Part shown: positions 26,532 to 35,039 of the stretch, one piece after another
Numbering within the stretch: position 1 is the stretch's first letter
How the letters are laid out: every line of letters starts with the position of its first letter
Assembly (NCBI GenBank): GCA_001282665.1
Contig: LN874946.1
Location: forward strand, 66,923-130,922
Source: Clostridiales bacterium mt11
GTDB taxonomy: Bacteria; Bacillota; Clostridia; Tissierellales; Tepidimicrobiaceae
Direction of reading: 5' to 3'
DNA: 64,000 nt
Made by a program: the position numbers and the translations under genes
The notes under the pieces: model-generated
What the model saw: only the letters and a program-made list of their open reading frames with translations
Databases searched by the model: none
What the model was told of the DNA's origin: nothing

Positions 26532-26822
26532 ATGATAAAGCTAAATTTACAACTATTTGCTACTAAAAAGGGAGTAGGTAGCTCTAGAAACGGTAGAGAT
26601 AGTGAAGCTAAAAGATTAGGTGTTAAAAGAGGAGATGGCCAATTTGTTCTAGCAGGTAATATACTTGTAAGACAAAGAGGTACTAAAATTCATGCTGGGA
26701 ATAATGTAGGCAGAGGCGGAGATGACACTTTATTTGCTAAAGTAGACGGAGTAGTTAAATTTGAAAGAAAAGGCAGAGATAGAAAGCAAGTTAGTGTTTA
26801 TCCTAATGAAGAATTGGCATAG
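26532..26822 (+). CDS. rpmA: 50S ribosomal protein L27 with Prp-cleavable N-terminus
   Basis: The 96-residue protein begins MIKLNLQLFATKKGVGSSRNGRDS. Firmicute L27 proteins carry an extension of this kind that is cut by Prp after the LQxFA motif, leaving TKKG at the mature N-terminus near the peptidyl transferase centre. The body has LGVKRGDGQFVLAGNILVRQRG. It is followed by a terminator. It is essential for 50S function. Confidence 0.97.
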   Translation: MIKLNLQLFATKKGVGSSRNGRDSEAKRLGVKRGDGQFVLAGNILVRQRGTKIHAGNNVGRGGDDTLFAKVDGVVKFERKGRDRKQVSVYPNEELA

Positions 26823-26828
26823 ATTTTT

Positions 26829-26860
26829 AAAGCTTACCAGTAAGGTAAGCTTTATTTTTT
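26829..26860 (+). terminator. Terminator of the rplU-prp-rpmA operon
   Basis: AAAGCTTACC (26829-26838) and GGTAAGCTTT (26844-26853) form a perfect 10-bp stem with a 5-nt loop and a TATTTTTT tail. Confidence 0.92.
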
Positions 26861-26986
26861 TACTTATTTTGATTTAAAAGAATAATTTTAATTTAGAAGA
26901 ATAAAATAAACTTTACACTTGAATAATATTCATTAACACTATAAAAATTATAAAAAGGTTTCAATTTAAATCTTTATCATAGATTA

Positions 26987-27014
26987 TTGACAGTATAGTA
27001 TATATTGGTATAAT
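26987..27014 (+). promoter_or_regulatory. Consensus promoter of obgE
   Basis: TTGACA (26987-26992) and TATAAT (27009-27014) are both perfect consensus boxes with a 16-base spacer. It lies about 43 bases before the obgE start and would drive obgE and downstream genes. Confidence 0.88.
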
Positions 27015-27056
27015 AAAATTACTGATAATAGAAAAAGAATAACAGAGGATGATGAT

Positions 27057-28331
27057 ATGTTTATTGACGTAGCTAAAATAAATCTAAAGGCTGGTAAAGG
27101 TGGAGATGGTGTAGTAGCTTTTAGAAGAGAAAAATATGAACCTTCAGGAGGTCCTTATGGAGGCGATGGAGGCGATGGAGGCAATATAATTATAATAGCT
27201 GATGAAGGAATAAGGACATTGATGGATTTTAGGTATAAACGTTCTTATAAAGCTGAAAATGGGGAAAATGGTAAGACAAAAAAGCAGTTTGGGAAAAAAG
27301 GACAGGATTTAATATTAAAGGTACCTGTAGGAACGCTGGTAAAGGATGCCAGCACAAATAAGGTTATAGTGGATATAAAGGAGAATGGTCAGACTTATGT
27401 TATTGTCAAGGGAGGCAAAGGAGGTAGAGGCAACGCTAAATTTGCTACCCCTACAAGGCAAGCACCAAGGTTTGCTGAACCTGGTAGCAAAGGGGAGGAA
27501 AAAGATGTTATCTTAGAATTGAAGTTATTGGCTGATGTGGGACTAGTTGGATTTCCTAATGTAGGGAAATCAACAATACTATCCATATTATCTGAAGCAA
27601 GACCTAAAATTGCTAATTATCATTTCACCACTTTAAAACCTAATTTAGGAGTTGTAAAGGTAGATGAGGAGAAAAGTTTTGTTATTGCTGATATCCCTGG
27701 ATTGATTGAAGGTGCTCATGAGGGTGCTGGCTTAGGTCACGATTTTTTAAGACATGTGGAAAGAACGAGGGTTTTAGTTCATGTATTAGATACCTCAGGT
27801 TTGGAGGGAAGAGATCCTATTGAGGATTTCTATAAAATCAATGAAGAATTGGTTCATTATAATTCTAAGCTTTCAGAGAAACTTCAAATAATTGCTGCGA
27901 ATAAAATGGACTTATCTGAATCTGAAGAATGGTTAACGAGGATTAAAAAGGAATTTGAGCCTAAGGGCTATAAGATCTATCCAATTTCTGCTGCAACAGG
28001 GGAAGGAATCGCAAAATTAAAATTTGGTATATGGGAAGTTCTATCAAAGATAGATATCCAATATGAGACCTTCGACGAAGAAATAGATTTTACCTTTAAA
28101 GAACCTAAAGAAGAAGGTATTATTGTAAAAAAAGAGAATGGGAAATATATTGTAGAAGGCTCTTTTATAGAAAAACTATTGTACTCAACAAACTTTGATA
28201 ATTATGATTCTTCAAGATACTTTCAAAATACTATTAGGCAAAGGGGAGTTGTGGAGGAATTAAAAAAATTAGGTATTGAAGAAAGTGATTCAGTATATAT
28301 TTGTGGATATGAATTTGAATTTTTTGATTAA
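27057..28331 (+). CDS. obgE: GTPase ObgE/CgtA
   Basis: A ribosome-associated GTPase for 50S assembly and stress control. The 424-residue protein has the glycine-rich Obg fold (residues 1-155, GGPYGGDGGDGGNI), the G1 motif GFPNVGKST, switch/G3 ADIPGLIEGAHEGAGLGHDFLRH, the NKMD G4 motif, and a C-terminal OCT-like domain ending in YICGYEFEFFD. Length is normal. ATG follows AGAGGATGATGAT and a strong promoter. Confidence 0.96.
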   Translation: MFIDVAKINLKAGKGGDGVVAFRREKYEPSGGPYGGDGGDGGNIIIIADEGIRTLMDFRYKRSYKAENGENGKTKKQFGKKGQDLILKVPVGTLVKDASTNKVIVDIKENGQTYVIVKGGKGGRGNAKFATPTRQAPRFAEPGSKGEEKDVILELKLLADVGLVGFPNVGKSTILSILSEARPKIANYHFTTLKPNLGVVKVDEEKSFVIADIPGLIEGAHEGAGLGHDFLRHVERTRVLVHVLDTSGLEGRDPIEDFYKINEELVHYNSKLSEKLQIIAANKMDLSESEEWLTRIKKEFEPKGYKIYPISAATGEGIAKLKFGIWEVLSKIDIQYETFDEEIDFTFKEPKEEGIIVKKENGKYIVEGSFIEKLLYSTNFDNYDSSRYFQNTIRQRGVVEELKKLGIEESDSVYICGYEFEFFD

Positions 28332-28351
28332 ATGGAGGGTTTTTAGGCAAA

Positions 28352-28534
28352 ATGGACTGTTTAAATTGTGGCAATTGTAAAGAGAATCAACCAACTTATT
28401 ATTGTCTAGCAAGAAATGAAGTAGTAATAAATGAAGATTATAAACCTGAAGAAAAATCAAGAACTGGATGGAAAAAAGGCAGCAAAAAATATGAATCTCA
28501 TAGAAGACAATCGAGAAAAGAAGTTGAGGTTTAA
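28352..28534 (+). CDS. Small Cys-rich protein, function unknown
   Basis: A 60-residue basic protein with an N-terminal Cys cluster (MDCLNCGNCKENQPTYYC; CxxCxxC then C, likely a metal site) and a Lys/Arg-rich tail. It sits between obgE and yhbY with GGAGGG about 14 nt before the ATG. Small proteins at this position occur in related clostridia. Not a recognised enzyme. Could bind RNA via its basic tail. Confidence 0.65.
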   Translation: MDCLNCGNCKENQPTYYCLARNEVVINEDYKPEEKSRTGWKKGSKKYESHRRQSRKEVEV

Positions 28535-28552
28535 ATCAAGGGAGTGTATTAA

Positions 28553-28843
28553 TTGTTAACAGGAAAACAAAGAAGCTATTTAAAGGGCATAGCTAACAAT
28601 CTAAATCCCATATTTCAAATTGGGAAAAATGGGATAACGGATAATTTTATTAAACAAATAGATGAAGCTTTAGAAGCTAGGGAAATAGTAAAAATAAAGG
28701 TATTAAATAATAGCTTTCTAGATGCAAAAGATGTAGCCAGTGAACTAGCAGAAAAAACAAATGCAGAATTTGTTCAAAGTATTGGGAACAAGTTTGTATT
28801 ATATAGAGAATCTAGGGAAAATAAAAAGATTTTATTGCCATAA
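28553..28843 (+). CDS. yhbY: Ribosome assembly RNA-binding protein YhbY
   Basis: A 96-residue CRM-domain protein beginning (TTG start) LTGKQRSYLKGIANNLNPIFQIGKNG, with the family GxxG-type loop around IGKNGITDNF and a C-terminal FVQSIGNKFVLYRES. It assists 50S assembly, matching the adjacent obgE. AAGGGAG precedes the start. A terminator follows. Confidence 0.93.
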   Translation: MLTGKQRSYLKGIANNLNPIFQIGKNGITDNFIKQIDEALEAREIVKIKVLNNSFLDAKDVASELAEKTNAEFVQSIGNKFVLYRESRENKKILLP

Positions 28844-28856
28844 TATGTTTTTGTAA

Positions 28857-28884
28857 AAACTTCAGAACATGGTTTCTGAAGTTT
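28857..28884 (+). terminator. Terminator after yhbY
   Basis: AAACTTCAGAA (28857-28867) pairs with TTCTGAAGTTT (28874-28884) as a perfect 11-bp stem with a 6-nt loop. The T tail is short. It ends the obgE-yhbY unit before nadD. Confidence 0.8.
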
Positions 28885-28919
28885 ATCTATTATAAATAAG
28901 TTTAACTGGAGGGATAATC

Positions 28920-29528
28920 TTGAATAAGATGAAAGTGGGGATAATGGGAGGAACTTTTGATCCTATACATAATGGACATCTTATATTAGCCGAACATTCT
29001 AGAATTCAATTTGATTTAGCACGAGTGCTTTTTATACCAACTGGAAAACCACCCCATAAAGGTCAAAAAGATATTTCATCTGTTAATTACAGATATGATA
29101 TGACGCTTCTTGCTATTAATACTAATCCATACTTCTTTTTATCTCCTATTGAGATTCAAAGGGAAGGAATAACTTATACTATAGATACTATAAGATATCT
29201 ACAGTATAAACATGAAGATATGGACTTCTATTTCATTTTAGGGGCTGACTCCTTTTGTGATATTGACAAATGGAAAGATTATAGGGAATTGTTAAGCTTA
29301 TGCAAATTTATTGTAGCAAAAAGACCAGACTGGAATAACGATAAATTAGAGGACAAAATTAAAGAATTAAATAAAATATATAATGACTCCATATATTTAC
29401 TGGAAACACCTCTTATAAATATTTCATCTACTGAAATTAGAGATAAAATGAAGAAAAAATCGTCTATTAAGTATTTAGTGCCTGAGACAGTAGAACTATA
29501 TATAAAAAAGAATGGGCTTTATGAATAA
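28920..29528 (+). CDS. nadD: Nicotinate-nucleotide adenylyltransferase
   Basis: NadD converts nicotinate mononucleotide to deamido-NAD. The 202-residue product carries GIMGGTFDPIHNGHLILAE, the HxGH nucleotidyltransferase motif, and the C-terminal INISSTEIRDKMKK segment with the ISSTxIR motif. Start is TTG 28920 after GGAGGG. It precedes yqeK, as in Bacillus nadD-yqeK-rsfS. NAD supply suits the Rnf complex. Confidence 0.94.
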   Translation: MNKMKVGIMGGTFDPIHNGHLILAEHSRIQFDLARVLFIPTGKPPHKGQKDISSVNYRYDMTLLAINTNPYFFLSPIEIQREGITYTIDTIRYLQYKHEDMDFYFILGADSFCDIDKWKDYRELLSLCKFIVAKRPDWNNDKLEDKIKELNKIYNDSIYLLETPLINISSTEIRDKMKKKSSIKYLVPETVELYIKKNGLYE

Positions 29529-29540
29529 TAGGAGGTACTT

Positions 29541-30113
29541 ATGATAGAAAAATGGATATATAATAAACTAAAGGGTGATATTGGACTTTGCAGATATAAC
29601 CACTCCATAGGCGTTATGAATACAAGTATAGGACTGGCTAAGCATTATGGTTATTCAGTTGAAAAAGCGGCATTAGCTGGTCTATTACACGATTGCGGTA
29701 AACTTCAAGGGGAAATAAATTTGTTGAAAATAGCCGATGATTTTGGTATAATTTTAGATGATGTCATGAAAAAGAATAAAGAGCTTATTCATGGTCCCTT
29801 AGGAGAAGTACTAGCAAAGAAAGAATATAATATCATAGATGAAGATGTTTTAAATGCTATTCGATTCCACACAACTGGACGAGAAAACATGAGTCTATTA
29901 GAAAAGATAATATATATAGCTGATGTTATAGAGCCAAGTAGAACTTTTAATGGTGTAGAAGAGATAAGAAAGTTAGCATATGAAGATTTAGACAGTAGCA
30001 TATTACATGCTATAGATGGTACTATAAACTTTATTATTCAAAGAGGAAATTTAATACATTTAGATACAATTAAGACGAGAAATCAGTTAATAATTCTAAA
30101 GAATTTGGAGTGA
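29541..30113 (+). CDS. yqeK: HD-domain hydrolase YqeK (Ap4A-type)
   Basis: The 190-residue protein has the HD metal motif H in RYNHSIGVMN and LLHDCGKLQG, plus AIRFHTTGRENM and DVIEPSRTF, all typical of YqeK, a bis(5'-nucleosyl)-tetraphosphatase. GGAGG precedes the ATG. The next gene starts 7 nt after its stop. Assignment is by strong motif pattern and neighbourhood. Confidence 0.92.
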   Translation: MIEKWIYNKLKGDIGLCRYNHSIGVMNTSIGLAKHYGYSVEKAALAGLLHDCGKLQGEINLLKIADDFGIILDDVMKKNKELIHGPLGEVLAKKEYNIIDEDVLNAIRFHTTGRENMSLLEKIIYIADVIEPSRTFNGVEEIRKLAYEDLDSSILHAIDGTINFIIQRGNLIHLDTIKTRNQLIILKNLE

Positions 30114-30119
30114 GGTCCA

Positions 30120-31067
30120 GTGAAAAGAACATTTTTTAAGACTTTTTTTATTTCAATTATTATATTTTCAGTAGTATGGAGTGGTTTTATTTATAAAACC
30201 GTTATAAAGGCTGAGGGCGAAGAAGAAGCATCTGAAGAAACTTTTATTGATAGATTAATGGATGGAAAAAGTGATATAACCTTCTTATTATTAGGAGTAG
30301 ATTCAAAAGATATAAATAAGAATTCTAGTACTAGAACAGATACTATGATGTTATGTAGAGTTGATAAATCAACAGGAGATATTTCTATACTATCAATACC
30401 TAGGGATACAAAGGCTCGTATACGTGGTAGGAAAAATGAAGAGAAGATAAACCATGCTCATGCTTATGGTGGACCAGAATTGTCCGTAAAGGCAGTAAAG
30501 GATTTACTTGGAATTGATTTAGAATATTATGTTAGGGTAGACTATAAGATAGTAAAAGAGTATGTTGACCTTATAGATGGTGTAGATGTAAATGTTCCTA
30601 TGGATATGAAATATAGTGATCCAGTGGCAGATCCACCTCTATATATCAATTTGAAAAAAGGACAACAGACACTATATGGAGATGAGGCACTTCAATTTTT
30701 AAGATTTAGAAAAGGCTATGCAAATCAAGATTTAGGTAGAATAGAAGCACAACAACAATTTATGGAATCAGTTATAGAAAAGACTTTAAGACCATCCAAT
30801 ATAACCAATATTCCTCAAATGATAAAATCATATTATGATAATGTAGATACAAATATACCGTTAGATGTGATTATGAAATTTGCGATGAAAGCTAAAAATT
30901 TCAAAACTGATGGGATACAGATGGCAACTTTGCCTGGTAATGGACAGTATATTAATGGGGTTTCATATTTTATTCTTGACGAGGAAGAAAGCAATAGAAT
31001 AGTAAAAACTATGTTTACTGAAAATAAGACAGCTAAACATTTAGATGATGAAAATGAAGCTAATTAA
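30120..31067 (+). CDS. LytR-CpsA-Psr family wall-polymer ligase
   Basis: LCP proteins attach teichoic acid-like polymers to peptidoglycan outside the cell. The 315-residue protein (GTG start) has one N-terminal membrane helix (about residues 8-26), then the LCP core with TFLLLGVDSKD, STRTDTMMLCRVDKSTGDISILSIPRDTK (conserved Arg and Asp), INHAHAYGG and LRFRKGYANQDLGRIEAQQQF. Near-normal length. It lies between yqeK and rsfS in what looks like one operon. Confidence 0.9.
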   Translation: MKRTFFKTFFISIIIFSVVWSGFIYKTVIKAEGEEEASEETFIDRLMDGKSDITFLLLGVDSKDINKNSSTRTDTMMLCRVDKSTGDISILSIPRDTKARIRGRKNEEKINHAHAYGGPELSVKAVKDLLGIDLEYYVRVDYKIVKEYVDLIDGVDVNVPMDMKYSDPVADPPLYINLKKGQQTLYGDEALQFLRFRKGYANQDLGRIEAQQQFMESVIEKTLRPSNITNIPQMIKSYYDNVDTNIPLDVIMKFAMKAKNFKTDGIQMATLPGNGQYINGVSYFILDEEESNRIVKTMFTENKTAKHLDDENEAN

Positions 31068-31085
31068 ATCTCAGGAGGTAATTAA

Positions 31086-31439
31086 GTGAAGGATATCGAT
31101 AAAAGAATATCTATTATTGCCAAAGCTTGTAGTGATAAAAGAGGGTTTGATATTAAAATATTGGATTTAAAAAAACTAACCACTATAGCAGATTACTTTA
31201 TAATTGTAAGCGGAAACTCTACCACCCAAGTAGTAGCTATTGCAGATGAGGTTGAAGAAAAAATGGGGCGAGCTGAGTTTTCTCTATTTGGTAAAGAGGG
31301 ATATGAAAGCGGTAGATGGGTATTATTAGATTTTGGAGATATAGTTGTTCACGTATTTCATAGAGAAGATAGAGAATTCTATAATTTGGAAAAGTTATGG
31401 GCTGATGGTGAAGAATTAGAATTGGATAATATAATTTAA
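31086..31439 (+). CDS. rsfS: Ribosomal silencing factor RsfS
   Basis: RsfS binds L14 and blocks subunit joining when nutrients are low. The 117-residue product (GTG start after AGGAGGT) has KITT-like KKLTTIADYFIIVSGNSTTQV, the EGYESGRWVLLDFGDIVVHVFHREDREFYNLEKLW block typical of the family. Length is normal. It is last in the nadD-yqeK-LCP-rsfS set. Confidence 0.94.
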   Translation: MKDIDKRISIIAKACSDKRGFDIKILDLKKLTTIADYFIIVSGNSTTQVVAIADEVEEKMGRAEFSLFGKEGYESGRWVLLDFGDIVVHVFHREDREFYNLEKLWADGEELELDNII

Positions 31440-31500
31440 TTATGTTTCTTAAAGATGAGAATAGTTTCTAAAATATATATTAACTTAAGGAGGATATAAA

Positions 31501-31881
31501 ATGAGTTTAAAACCAATATCAACTAAAGATGCACCAGGAGCAGTAGGACCTTATTCTCAAGGGATTAGTACTGATACATTAATATTTACATCAGGTCAGC
31601 TACCTATAGTACCTGAAACGGGAGAATTGTTAAAGGGAGATATTCAAAGAGAGACAAGACAATGTTTAGAAAATGTAAAGGCAATATTAGAGGCTGGGGG
31701 AGCTACATTAAAGGATGTAGCTAAGGTAAATATTTACATAAAGAATATGGACGATTTTCCATTAATCAATGAAGCATATGAAGAATACTTTAATGAGCAT
31801 AAACCAGCTAGATCGTGTGTTGAAGTAGCTAGGTTACCAAAAGATGGAGACATAGAAATTGAAGCTATAGCAATATTATAA
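31501..31881 (+). CDS. ridA: RidA family enamine/imine deaminase
   Basis: RidA hydrolyses reactive enamines from PLP enzymes. The 126-residue protein carries ISTKDAPGAVGPYSQGI, the Arg in the catalytic ARSCVEVARLPKDGDIEIEAIA block and the conserved Glu. It has an AAGGAGG site before ATG. A bidirectional terminator separates it from convergent dacA. Confidence 0.94.
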   Translation: MSLKPISTKDAPGAVGPYSQGISTDTLIFTSGQLPIVPETGELLKGDIQRETRQCLENVKAILEAGGATLKDVAKVNIYIKNMDDFPLINEAYEEYFNEHKPARSCVEVARLPKDGDIEIEAIAIL

Positions 31882-31886
31882 AATAT

Positions 31887-31915
31887 AAAAGCCCTTGCAT
31901 GATGCAAGGGCTTTT
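31887..31915. terminator. Bidirectional terminator between ridA and dacA
   Basis: A near-perfect palindrome: AAAAGCCCTTGCAT (31887-31900) and ATGCAAGGGCTTTT (31902-31915), with T runs on both strands. It serves both convergent genes. Confidence 0.93.
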
Positions 31916-31926
31916 TATTATAATTG

Positions 31927-33198
31927 CTATCTTAATGGATCATGGACCCTATATAATGAATTGCGGCGTTTTTTCCTCTGTTTATGTCTTGCAATAGATG
32001 CAATTCGTGTTATAATCAGTAGAGCAATAACCAATACATACCACTTGCTGAAAATTTTATCTATTATATTAGCTGTAGGATTTTTTTCAACATCTATGGT
32101 GGAGATGATATCAGATTGTCCTAATAATTGACCTTGAAGATAGTATTCAACTTTTCCTAAAGCTTGTCCCTTTTTTATAGGAGCTTCAATATTTTCGTCA
32201 ATAAAAACTTTCTTGTCTATTTTATCAATACTACCTTTAGGTAGAGATACGGATAGATTATCTTTTAAAATTCCTGCAACTGATGGATTTTGTCCATCAA
32301 TTATATTTATATTATCGATAAATTGGTCTTTAAATGCAATATTAACTTTTTCATAATTGTTAAATCCATAGTTTAGTAACTTGTGAATATCGGAGTATAC
32401 TTCTCTACCGTTTGCTTTTAAAGATACTGCAATAAGCTTTTGATTACCTCTTTCAGCTGAAGCTACTAAGCAATTTTGAGCAGCTACAGTATATCCAGTT
32501 TTTACTCCATTAATACCTTCATACTTAATAGGAACTATTTTTCCATCTACATTAATCTTTTGAGTGCTATACAATAGTTTATTAGCAGATTTTAAATATC
32601 TTGTTTCACTTTTCTTATTGGTCACAGGTATAGTATAAGTATAATTACACACTATTTTTCTGAAAGCATCATTTTCCATAGCATATTTTGCCATTAAGCT
32701 TAAATCATAGGCTGTAGTAACATGGTTATCAGCTGTTAAACCATTGGGGTTAACAAAATTAGTGTTTAAAGCGCCTATCTCCTTAGCTTTAGTATTCATT
32801 AACTTTACGAACTCATCAATACTTCCAGAAATATGCTTTGCAATAGCTAAAGCAGCATCATTAGCTGATTCAATTAACAATGCATTTAATAGATCCTCAA
32901 ATCTAATTTGTTCATCTGGTTCTAAAGCTATATGACTGCCATCAGTTAGATTAACTATTTCTTGATCGATAGTAGCTATATCGTCCATATTGCCATTTTC
33001 AATAGCAAGTATTCCAGTCATTATTTTAGTAGTACTAGCAGGCTGCAATTGCATATGAGAGTTTTTTTCATAGAGTATTTGACCTGTTTCTCCATCTATG
33101 AGTATAGCGCCTTCTCCAGAGAGATTTAAATTATCTGCAAAGGATACATTATATGTAGTTAATAATAAAAGCAATATAATTGATATGGTTTTTCTCAA
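31927..33198 (-). CDS. dacA: D-alanyl-D-alanine carboxypeptidase (low-molecular-weight PBP, DacA/F type)
   Basis: A class C PBP that trims peptidoglycan pentapeptides. The 423-residue protein has a signal peptide, the SxxK motif in PASTTKIMTG, SxN in ESANDAA, and KTG in VKTGYT, then a C-terminal beta domain and a membrane-associating helix (WYVLVIALLIITRIAS) with a basic tail. AGGGAGGGAG precedes the start on the minus strand. It is transcribed opposite to its neighbours. Family DacF versus DacA cannot be decided. Confidence 0.93.
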   Translation of the reverse strand: MRKTISIILLLLLTTYNVSFADNLNLSGEGAILIDGETGQILYEKNSHMQLQPASTTKIMTGILAIENGNMDDIATIDQEIVNLTDGSHIALEPDEQIRFEDLLNALLIESANDAALAIAKHISGSIDEFVKLMNTKAKEIGALNTNFVNPNGLTADNHVTTAYDLSLMAKYAMENDAFRKIVCNYTYTIPVTNKKSETRYLKSANKLLYSTQKINVDGKIVPIKYEGINGVKTGYTVAAQNCLVASAERGNQKLIAVSLKANGREVYSDIHKLLNYGFNNYEKVNIAFKDQFIDNINIIDGQNPSVAGILKDNLSVSLPKGSIDKIDKKVFIDENIEAPIKKGQALGKVEYYLQGQLLGQSDIISTIDVEKNPTANIIDKIFSKWYVLVIALLIITRIASIARHKQRKKRRNSLYRVHDPLR

Positions 33199-33357
33199 AC
33201 AAACTCCCTCCTTTTCTGTATAATATAGATTATATCAGAAATTAGGTTTATTTTTAATAGACATGAAGAATTATTTTTTGACAAAGGGAGGGAATTTAAT
33301 TATAAAGTCGAATATTTAAATGGATAAAAGAATTTGTAAAAAGGAGTGGTTAATTCC

Positions 33358-33975
33358 ATGGGATATTTTACAAAAAAGGAGCAGATAGTTATAATTCTAT
33401 TAATAATGGTCATAGTTCTAATATCTATTTTTAATTTTGTTAATAAAAATATTTTAACAGGTAAAAAAGATGATATAGAGGATGAAATTAATATAGAAGA
33501 TTTAGATATAGATTCTAGTGAAGAAGAGGAAATAGATGAAGAACAAGTTATAATGGTACATATTAGCGGTGAAGTCTATAAGCCAGGTGTGGTAGAATTA
33601 AATTTAGGTTCAAGAGTTATTGATGCAGTAAATTTAGCTGGAGGATTGAAAAAAGACGCTGACTCGGATAAAATAAACTTGGCGAAGAAATTAGTAGACG
33701 AAGAGAAAATATATATTCCTAAAATAGGAGAGGAAACTCAGTCTATAGAATCTTCAAATGATTTAGGAACTAGTAATAATAATGGCTTAATCAATATCAA
33801 TATATGCACTAAAGAAGAATTGATGTCACTACCAGGTATAGGAGATGCATTGGCAGGGAGAATATTGGAATATAGAGAACAAAACTCATTTAAGACCATA
33901 GAGGATATTAAAAACGTATCTGGCATTGGAGAAAAGAGGTTTGAAAGTATAAAGGAATTTATTACAGTAAAATAG
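33358..33975 (+). CDS. comEA: ComEA-like DNA-binding protein (SLBB and helix-hairpin-helix)
   Basis: The 205-residue protein has an N-terminal membrane helix, an acidic linker (residues about 40-65), an SLBB domain (VHISGEVYKPGVVELNLGSRVIDAVNLAGG) and a C-terminal HhH pair (ININICTKEELMSLPGIGDALAGRILEYR). ComEA binds DNA outside the membrane for uptake, but clostridial copies often lack the rest of the competence machinery, and none is visible here. ATG 33358 is used; a GTG at 33346 overlaps the ribosome site. Confidence 0.88.
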   Translation: MGYFTKKEQIVIILLIMVIVLISIFNFVNKNILTGKKDDIEDEINIEDLDIDSSEEEEIDEEQVIMVHISGEVYKPGVVELNLGSRVIDAVNLAGGLKKDADSDKINLAKKLVDEEKIYIPKIGEETQSIESSNDLGTSNNNGLININICTKEELMSLPGIGDALAGRILEYREQNSFKTIEDIKNVSGIGEKRFESIKEFITVK

Positions 33976-33988
33976 AGGAGTGAACTAA

Positions 33989-35020
33989 ATGGAAAAAAGA
34001 TTAACAGAACTAACTAAGAGCTCTGGCTGAGCAGCTAAAATCGGTCCCGATGTTTTGGCACAAGTTTTGTGTCATTTACCAAAATCATTTGATGAAAATT
34101 TAATCGTAGGATTGGATACTTCTGATGATGCAGCAGTATATAAGATAAATGATGATTTAGCTTTGATTCAAACATTAGATTTTTTTACACCAGTTGTTGA
34201 TGATCCATATGTATTTGGTCAAATAGCTGCTACTAACTCTTTAAGTGATGTATACGCTATGGGTGGAGAGCCAAAGTTGGCTATGAATATAGTGTGTTTT
34301 CCAAATTGTCTAAACCCCGATGTACTGGTTCAGATATTAAAAGGAGGACATGATAAGGTAGTAGAAGCAGGTGCCATCTTAGTTGGAGGACATACAGTAT
34401 CAGATGATGAACCTAAATATGGATTATCCGTTGCTGGCTTTGTGCATCCTGATAAGGTATGGACCAATAGTAATGCAAAGCCTGGAGATGTTCTAGTTAT
34501 AACCAAGCCTTTAGGACTAGGAATTATAAATACAGCAATTAAAGGCGGAATAGCAGATAAATCCTCCTATGATGAAGCTGTCAGGGTAATGTCCACTTTA
34601 AATAAATATGCTAAAGAGGCATTAGATAAAGTAGAAGTAAATGGGGTTACGGATATTACTGGATTTGGGTTATTAGGTCATGCTTTAGAAATGGCAGAGG
34701 GAAGCTCAGTAACCATTAAAATTGACCATAAAAACATACCTATAATAAGTAATACATTAGAATATGCACGTATGGGTTTAGTCCCAGCTGGAGCTTATGC
34801 AAATAAAGGTCATATTGGGGATAAGGTAAAACTTGCAAATCAAATACCTGAAGATATAGAAGATGTACTATTTGATCCTCAAACATCTGGTGGTCTATTA
34901 ATATCAATTCCAAGAGACCAAGTAGATTTACTATTAGAAGAATTAAAGGATATTCCAACTCAATATGGGATTGTAGGAGAAGTGGTGGAGAAAGAAGAAT
35001 ATTACTTAATTGTAGAATAA
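33989..35020 (+). CDS. selD: Selenophosphate synthetase SelD, itself a selenoprotein (UGA codon 14)
   Basis: SelD makes selenophosphate from selenide and ATP. The 343-residue frame starts at ATG 33989 after GAGGAG and contains an in-frame TGA at 34028-34030, codon 14, in the motif SSG-U-AAKIGPD, exactly the position of the active-site Cys/Sec in SelD. The frame then continues to 35020 with DDAAVYKINDD, GGHTVSDDEPKYG and the C-terminal TSGGLLIS. A GGTC-containing loop follows the UGA. The frame after the UGA alone starts late and would miss the catalytic loop. Followed by selA and selB. Confidence 0.95.
34031..34062 (+). promoter_or_regulatory. Candidate bacterial SECIS element in selD mRNA
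   Basis: Just after the UGA (34028-34030), AAAATCGG (34037-34044) can pair with CCGATGTTTT (34047-34056), leaving a small apical loop containing GGTC at 34043-34046. SelB-binding SECIS hairpins typically display a GGUC-type loop at this distance. The short loop and exact pairing are uncertain. Confidence 0.5.
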
Positions 35021-35039
35021 AATAAAAGAGAGGGATTGT

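Noticed and set aside
34055..35020. SelD starting after the UGA as a shorter protein
   Set aside because: The upstream frame has a good ribosome site and the exact motif SSG-U-AAKIGPD; dropping it would lose the catalytic loop.
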